A DNA stretch of 16,682 nt from Flavonifractor avistercoris (GTDB lineage: Bacteria; Bacillota; Clostridia; Oscillospirales; Oscillospiraceae): positions 1 through 16,682 of the forward strand of contig DWXT01000020.1 in NCBI GenBank assembly GCA_019119085.1. Direction: 5' to 3'. The notes beneath the pieces are model-generated. The model did no database searches, was not told where the DNA came from, and saw nothing but the letters and a program-made list of their open reading frames with translations. Position numbers and translations under genes: made by a program. Shown here piece after piece: positions 12,995 through 16,682 of this stretch. Within the stretch, counting starts at the first letter, position 1. Each line of letters opens with the position of its first letter.

Positions 12995-15900
12995 TTACTT
13001 GATGTGCAGTTCCTTCTCCACGTCATTCAGATTGATGGTCAGCAGGCGGCTGATCCCCTGCTCCTGCATGGTGACGCCGTAGAGCACGTCCGCCTCCTCC
13101 ATGGTGCCCCGGCGGTGGGTGATGACAATGAACTGGGTCTTGTCCGCCATCTGGCGCATGTAGTGGGCGAAGCGCACCACGTTGGCGTCGTCCAGGGCGG
13201 CCTCGATCTCGTCCATGACGCAGAAGGGGGTGGGGCGCACCTTGAGAATGGCGAAGTAGAGGGCGATGGCCACGAAGGCCTTCTCGCCGCCGGAGAGCAG
13301 GGAGAGCACCTTGAGGGCCTTGCCCGGGGGCTGCACCCGGATCTCGATGCCGCAGCCCAGGATGTCGTCGGGATCCTCCAGCTCCAGGGCGGCCCGGCCG
13401 CCGCCGAACAGCTCCACAAAGGTCTGCTGGAAGGCGTCGTTGAGGATGGCAAACTGGGTGGAGAAGATGTGCTTCATCTCGGCGGTGATGTCGGCGATGA
13501 TGCCCTCCAGCTCCTTCTTGGAGGTGAGCACGTCGTCCCGCTGGTCGGTGAGGTAGGTGTACCGCTCGTTGACCCGCTGGAACTCGTCGATGGCGTCCAG
13601 GTTGATGTTGCCCAGGGCGGAGATGGCCTTTTTCAGCTCCCCCACCCGGCGCTGGGCCTTGGGGACGCTCTCCAGCTCCACCCGCTGGGCCTTTGCCGCC
13701 TCGTGGGACAGTTCGTAGGTCTCCCACAGCTTGTCCAGCAGGCCCTTCTCCTCCAGGGCGGCGGCGGCCTTCCTCTGTTCTAAGACGGAGACCTCCCGCT
13801 CTAAGTTTAAGAGTTCCCCATTTTTGTCCCGGGCGGTTTTGTCCGCCTGGTTGCGCTGGGCCTCCAGGGCCAGCTTCTCGCTGTTGATGCGGGAGATGGC
13901 CTCCTGCTGCGCCTGGTTCTCCCGCCGGATGGCCTGGAGCTGCTGCTCCTTCTCCAGAATCTCCCCCTCCAGGGCGGCGTTTTTCTCCTGGAACTCAGAG
14001 AGCATCTTCTCCCGCTGGGCCTTGTCGCCGGTGAGATCCTGCCGCAGGGCCTCCAGCTCTGAGAGGGTTCCCTGGGATGCCTGCTTCTCCGCCTCCAGGG
14101 CGGCCAGGCGCAGGTTCAGCTCCGCGATGGCGCTGCCGATGGCCTGGGCCTGCTCCTGTACCCCGGCCCGGCCCTGCTCCTTGCCCTCGGCCTCGGCCCG
14201 CAGGGCGGCGGCGGAGCCCTCCAACGCCTCGATGCGGGCTCGGGCGGCCTGGGTGTCCGCCTCGGTCTGGGCGGCCCGGGCCTGGAGGGTCTCCAGCTCG
14301 GAGCGCTGCTCCCCCTGGCGGCGCCCGGCGTCGGCCAGCTGGGCGGCGTAGTGGGCCAGCCGCTCCTCCAGCTTGAGAATCTCGTCCTCGTGCTGGCGCT
14401 GCTGGGCCTGGGCGGTCTCCACCTCGTACTGGGCTGCGGCGGCCTCCCGCCTGGACTCCTCCATGGCCTGGGCGGCCTGGGTCAGCTGGCCGGTGAGGGA
14501 GGCCCGCTGCTGGTTCAGCCGCTCCAGCTCGTTGGCCCGGCTGAGGATGCCCGCGCTGCGGGACACCGAGCCGCCGGTCATGGAGCCGCCGGGGTTGAGC
14601 ACCTGGCCGTCCAGGGTGACGATCTTGAACCGGTGGCCGTACTTGCGGGCCATGGCGATGGCCGCGTCCATGTCCTCGGCGATGACGGTGCGGCCCAGCA
14701 GGTTGGAGAAGATCTTCTGGTACCTGGGGTCGAACTGCACCAGCTCGTCACCCAGGCCCACAAAGCCCGGCTCCTGCCGCACGCCCTGATCCCGGAACTC
14801 GCCGGGCCGGATGGTGCTCAGGGGCAGGAAGGTGCTCCGGCCCCCGTCCCGGCGCTTCAGGTAGGAGATGGCGGCCTTGCCGTCCTCCTCGGTGTCCACC
14901 ACGATGTGCTGCATGGCGCCGCCCAGGGCGGTCTCGACGGCCACGGTGCACCGGTCGGGCACGTGGATCAGCCCCGCCACCGGGCCGTGGATGCCCCGGA
15001 GCTGGCCCCGCTTGGCCTCCCCCATCACCAGTTTGACCGCCTTGGAGTAGCCCTCATACAGCTTTTCCATCTCGGAGAGCATGTGGATGCGGCTTTGGAG
15101 GGCATTCTCCTCCATCTGGAGCTTGACGTGGCGCTCCTCCGCCTCCCTGGCCTTCTTCTGCCGGCCGTCCAGCCGCAGGCGGTAGCCGTTGATCACGTTC
15201 TGGAGGGAGTCCCGATCCTCCCTGGCCTGATCCAGGGCCTTGCGGGCCTCCCCCTCCTCTGTTTTGAGGGCCTGGAGCCGCTCCTCCCCGGCGGAGAGCT
15301 CCTGCCGCACCGCCTCGTCCCGATCCAGCAGCTCCTGGGCGGCGGCGGCCAGGGCGGACAGCAGGGCCTTGGCCTCGGCCGCGGAGGCGGTCTCCACCGC
15401 CTCCTTCTGCCGCAGCTCCTCCAGCTCGGCGGCCAGGGTGCCGGCGGAGCGGGCGGCCTGGTCGGCCTCCGCCTGGCGGGCGGCCAGCTGGGCCTGGAGC
15501 TTCTCCGCCTCCGCCGCCAGCTCGTCCAGCCGGGCCTGCCGCTCGGCGATCTGGGAGGCAATGGAGCCCGCCCGGCCCTCCTGCTGCTCCAGCTCCCGCC
15601 GGATGCGATCCCGGTTCTCCAGGTTGTTCTGGATGTTGGTTTTCAGCACGGCGATGGCATTCTCCAGGCCGTTGGCGTCGGCCTGCCGCTGCATCATCTG
15701 GAAGCGGACGCCCTCGGCCTCCACGTCCTTGTCCCGCATCTGGGCGGCGTACCCCTCGGCGGCGGCGTAGAGTTCCTCCACCGCCTGCTGGGCCTCCGCC
15801 TTCTGGCGGGCGGCGTTCTCATAGTCCGCCGCGGTCTTGATGGCCCCGGCCCGGATCTTCTCCAGCTGCTCCAGCCACAGGGAGATCTCCAGCCCCCGCA

Positions 15901-16564
15901 GCTCGTCCCGCAGCAGCAAGAAGCGCCTGGCTTTCTCGCTCTGCTGGCGCAGGGGCTCCACCTGCAGCTCCAACTCGTCGATCTTGTCGGTGATGCGCAC
16001 CAGGTTCTCCTGGGTGCGCTCCAGCTTGCGCTCGGCCTCCTCCTTCCGGTGGCGGAAGCGGGAGATGCCGGCGGCCTCCTCAAAGACCTCCCGGCGGTCG
16101 GCGCTCTTGACGGACAATATCTCGTCGATGCGGCCCTGGCCGATGATGGAATATCCCTCCCGGCCCAGGCCGGTGTCCATGAACAGCTCATTGACGTCCT
16201 TGAGCCGGACGGAGCGGCGGTTGATGTAGTACTCGCTCTCGCCGGAGCGGTAGTACCGCCGGGTGACCATCACCTCGCTCTCCTCCAGGGGAAACAGGTG
16301 GTCGGTATTGTCCAGCACCAGGGATACCTCGGCAAAGCCCTGCTGCTTGCGCAGGGCGGTGCCGCCGAAGATCACATCCTCCATCTTGCCCCCCCGCAGG
16401 GCCTTGGTGGACTGCTCCCCCATGACCCAGCGGATGGCGTCGGAGATATTCGATTTTCCGCTGCCGTTGGGGCCCACGATGGCGGTGATGTCCTCGTCAA
16501 AGGACAGCACCGTCTTGTCCGGAAAGGACTTGAACCCCTGGATTTCCAACGCTCTAAGGTACAT
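12995..16564 (-). CDS. smc: Chromosome segregation protein SMC
   Basis: Encodes 1189 residues, full length for bacterial SMC (about 1186). ATG 16564 is 7 nt after AGAGG; the GTG two codons earlier is too close to that site. SMC is the ATPase arm of the SMC-ScpAB condensin, which extrudes DNA loops and aligns chromosome arms. Walker A is GPNGSGKS (31-38). Long coiled coils flank a hinge at roughly 500-660, closed by GQVLNPGGSMTGGS. The ABC signature LSGGEKA (1090-1096), Walker B FCVMDEIEAALDD (1114-1126) and VITHRRGTMEEAD (1148-1160) follow. The Glu-Ala-rich coiled coils explain the very long spurious antisense frames. Upstream is an AT-rich leader; downstream its last codons are duplicated and a RAYT separates it from ftsY, its usual neighbour. 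Confidence 0.98.
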   Translation of the reverse strand: MYLRALEIQGFKSFPDKTVLSFDEDITAIVGPNGSGKSNISDAIRWVMGEQSTKALRGGKMEDVIFGGTALRKQQGFAEVSLVLDNTDHLFPLEESEVMVTRRYYRSGESEYYINRRSVRLKDVNELFMDTGLGREGYSIIGQGRIDEILSVKSADRREVFEEAAGISRFRHRKEEAERKLERTQENLVRITDKIDELELQVEPLRQQSEKARRFLLLRDELRGLEISLWLEQLEKIRAGAIKTAADYENAARQKAEAQQAVEELYAAAEGYAAQMRDKDVEAEGVRFQMMQRQADANGLENAIAVLKTNIQNNLENRDRIRRELEQQEGRAGSIASQIAERQARLDELAAEAEKLQAQLAARQAEADQAARSAGTLAAELEELRQKEAVETASAAEAKALLSALAAAAQELLDRDEAVRQELSAGEERLQALKTEEGEARKALDQAREDRDSLQNVINGYRLRLDGRQKKAREAEERHVKLQMEENALQSRIHMLSEMEKLYEGYSKAVKLVMGEAKRGQLRGIHGPVAGLIHVPDRCTVAVETALGGAMQHIVVDTEEDGKAAISYLKRRDGGRSTFLPLSTIRPGEFRDQGVRQEPGFVGLGDELVQFDPRYQKIFSNLLGRTVIAEDMDAAIAMARKYGHRFKIVTLDGQVLNPGGSMTGGSVSRSAGILSRANELERLNQQRASLTGQLTQAAQAMEESRREAAAAQYEVETAQAQQRQHEDEILKLEERLAHYAAQLADAGRRQGEQRSELETLQARAAQTEADTQAARARIEALEGSAAALRAEAEGKEQGRAGVQEQAQAIGSAIAELNLRLAALEAEKQASQGTLSELEALRQDLTGDKAQREKMLSEFQEKNAALEGEILEKEQQLQAIRRENQAQQEAISRINSEKLALEAQRNQADKTARDKNGELLNLEREVSVLEQRKAAAALEEKGLLDKLWETYELSHEAAKAQRVELESVPKAQRRVGELKKAISALGNINLDAIDEFQRVNERYTYLTDQRDDVLTSKKELEGIIADITAEMKHIFSTQFAILNDAFQQTFVELFGGGRAALELEDPDDILGCGIEIRVQPPGKALKVLSLLSGGEKAFVAIALYFAILKVRPTPFCVMDEIEAALDDANVVRFAHYMRQMADKTQFIVITHRRGTMEEADVLYGVTMQEQGISRLLTINLNDVEKELHIK

Positions 16565-16646
16565 AAGCACACCTCTTTCTTTCCATAACCTTCTATCCCC
16601 TTTATTTCAAGGGGTTCCAGGCTTTTTGTGCTTACATAACCCCTTA
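16560..16646 (-). promoter_or_regulatory. Structured smc 5' leader with start-codon-sequestering potential
   Basis: In the predicted transcript, UAUGUAAGCACA (16638-16627) can pair over 12 bp, including two G-U pairs, with UGUGCUUAUGUA (16571-16560), which covers the AUG of smc. Inside, AACCCCUU (16616-16609) can pair either with upstream AAGGGGUU (16645-16638) or with downstream AAGGGG (16602-16597), so two stems exclude each other. No T-run follows, so control would act on translation rather than termination. Confidence 0.4.
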
Positions 16647-16652
16647 CAGTTT

Positions 16653-16681
16653 TCTATAACTTTTCAGTGAAGTGGTGTAAA
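16653..16681 (-). promoter_or_regulatory. Probable smc promoter
   Basis: On the minus strand, TTTACA (16681-16676), a 17-nt spacer and TATAGA (16658-16653). The predicted start near 16646 gives a leader of about 80 nt before the ATG at 16564. The surrounding ~118 bp is clearly more AT-rich than the genes. Confidence 0.5.
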
Positions 16682-16682
16682 T

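Noticed and set aside
14351..16588. 745-codon + strand open frame antisense to smc
   Set aside because: It is a Gly/Leu/Gln/His-rich translation mirroring the GC-rich coiled-coil codons of smc, with no recognisable domain. It is a composition artefact.

Overview
The window looks like chromosome of a high-GC, gut-type Firmicute of the Oscillospiraceae (Flavonifractor / Pseudoflavonifractor / Lawsonibacter-like). This is inferred from GC-rich coding, strong AGGAGG ribosome sites, an smc-ftsY-rph-rdgB-yhbY-nadD/yqeK-LCP-rsfS housekeeping block, and pepT, AGCS, LysE and HxlR genes of Firmicute type. No plasmid, phage or CRISPR genes are seen.

Left part (1-6300): short, independently transcribed units. 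An XRE regulator (cut by the window edge) overlaps a three-helix membrane protein behind a promoter whose -10 lies in a perfect 12-bp inverted repeat. Next come a sodium:alanine-type symporter (AGCS), a 65-residue orphan protein with its own strong promoter and terminator, a divergent HxlR regulator / LysE exporter pair with mirrored operator-like sites, peptidase T, a divergent alpha/beta hydrolase, and an ArsC/Spx-like thiol protein. Several stem-loops separate these units.

Right part (6303-16682): one long minus-strand gene train, read from right to left: smc, a RAYT (REP-associated tyrosine transposase), ftsY, rph, rdgB, yhbY, a fused nadD-yqeK, an LCP cell-wall ligase and rsfS, closed by a terminator at 6260-6292. 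It joins chromosome condensation, SRP-dependent targeting, tRNA 3' maturation, nucleotide-pool cleaning, ribosome assembly, NAD synthesis with Ap4A turnover, cell-wall polymer attachment and ribosome silencing.

The most unusual material lies in the gaps of this train. (a) Two bipartite palindromic repeats (9763-9883 and 11223-11351), each two inward-facing half-units, sit a few bases after the stop codons of rdgB and ftsY. (b) Between smc and ftsY is a roughly 770-bp insertion holding a RAYT gene. Its reading frame contains a perfect 24-bp inverted pair of REP-like hairpins, each preceded by GTAG, the tetranucleotide known at the foot of E. coli REP hairpins. (c) The last 23 coding codons of smc are present twice, 206 bp apart. 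The first 55 bp of that repeat are identical, and the last six codons differ only at third positions, which points to replacement of the gene end by recombination rather than simple duplication. (d) The AT-rich smc leader can form a 12-bp RNA stem covering the smc start codon, plus two mutually exclusive inner stems.
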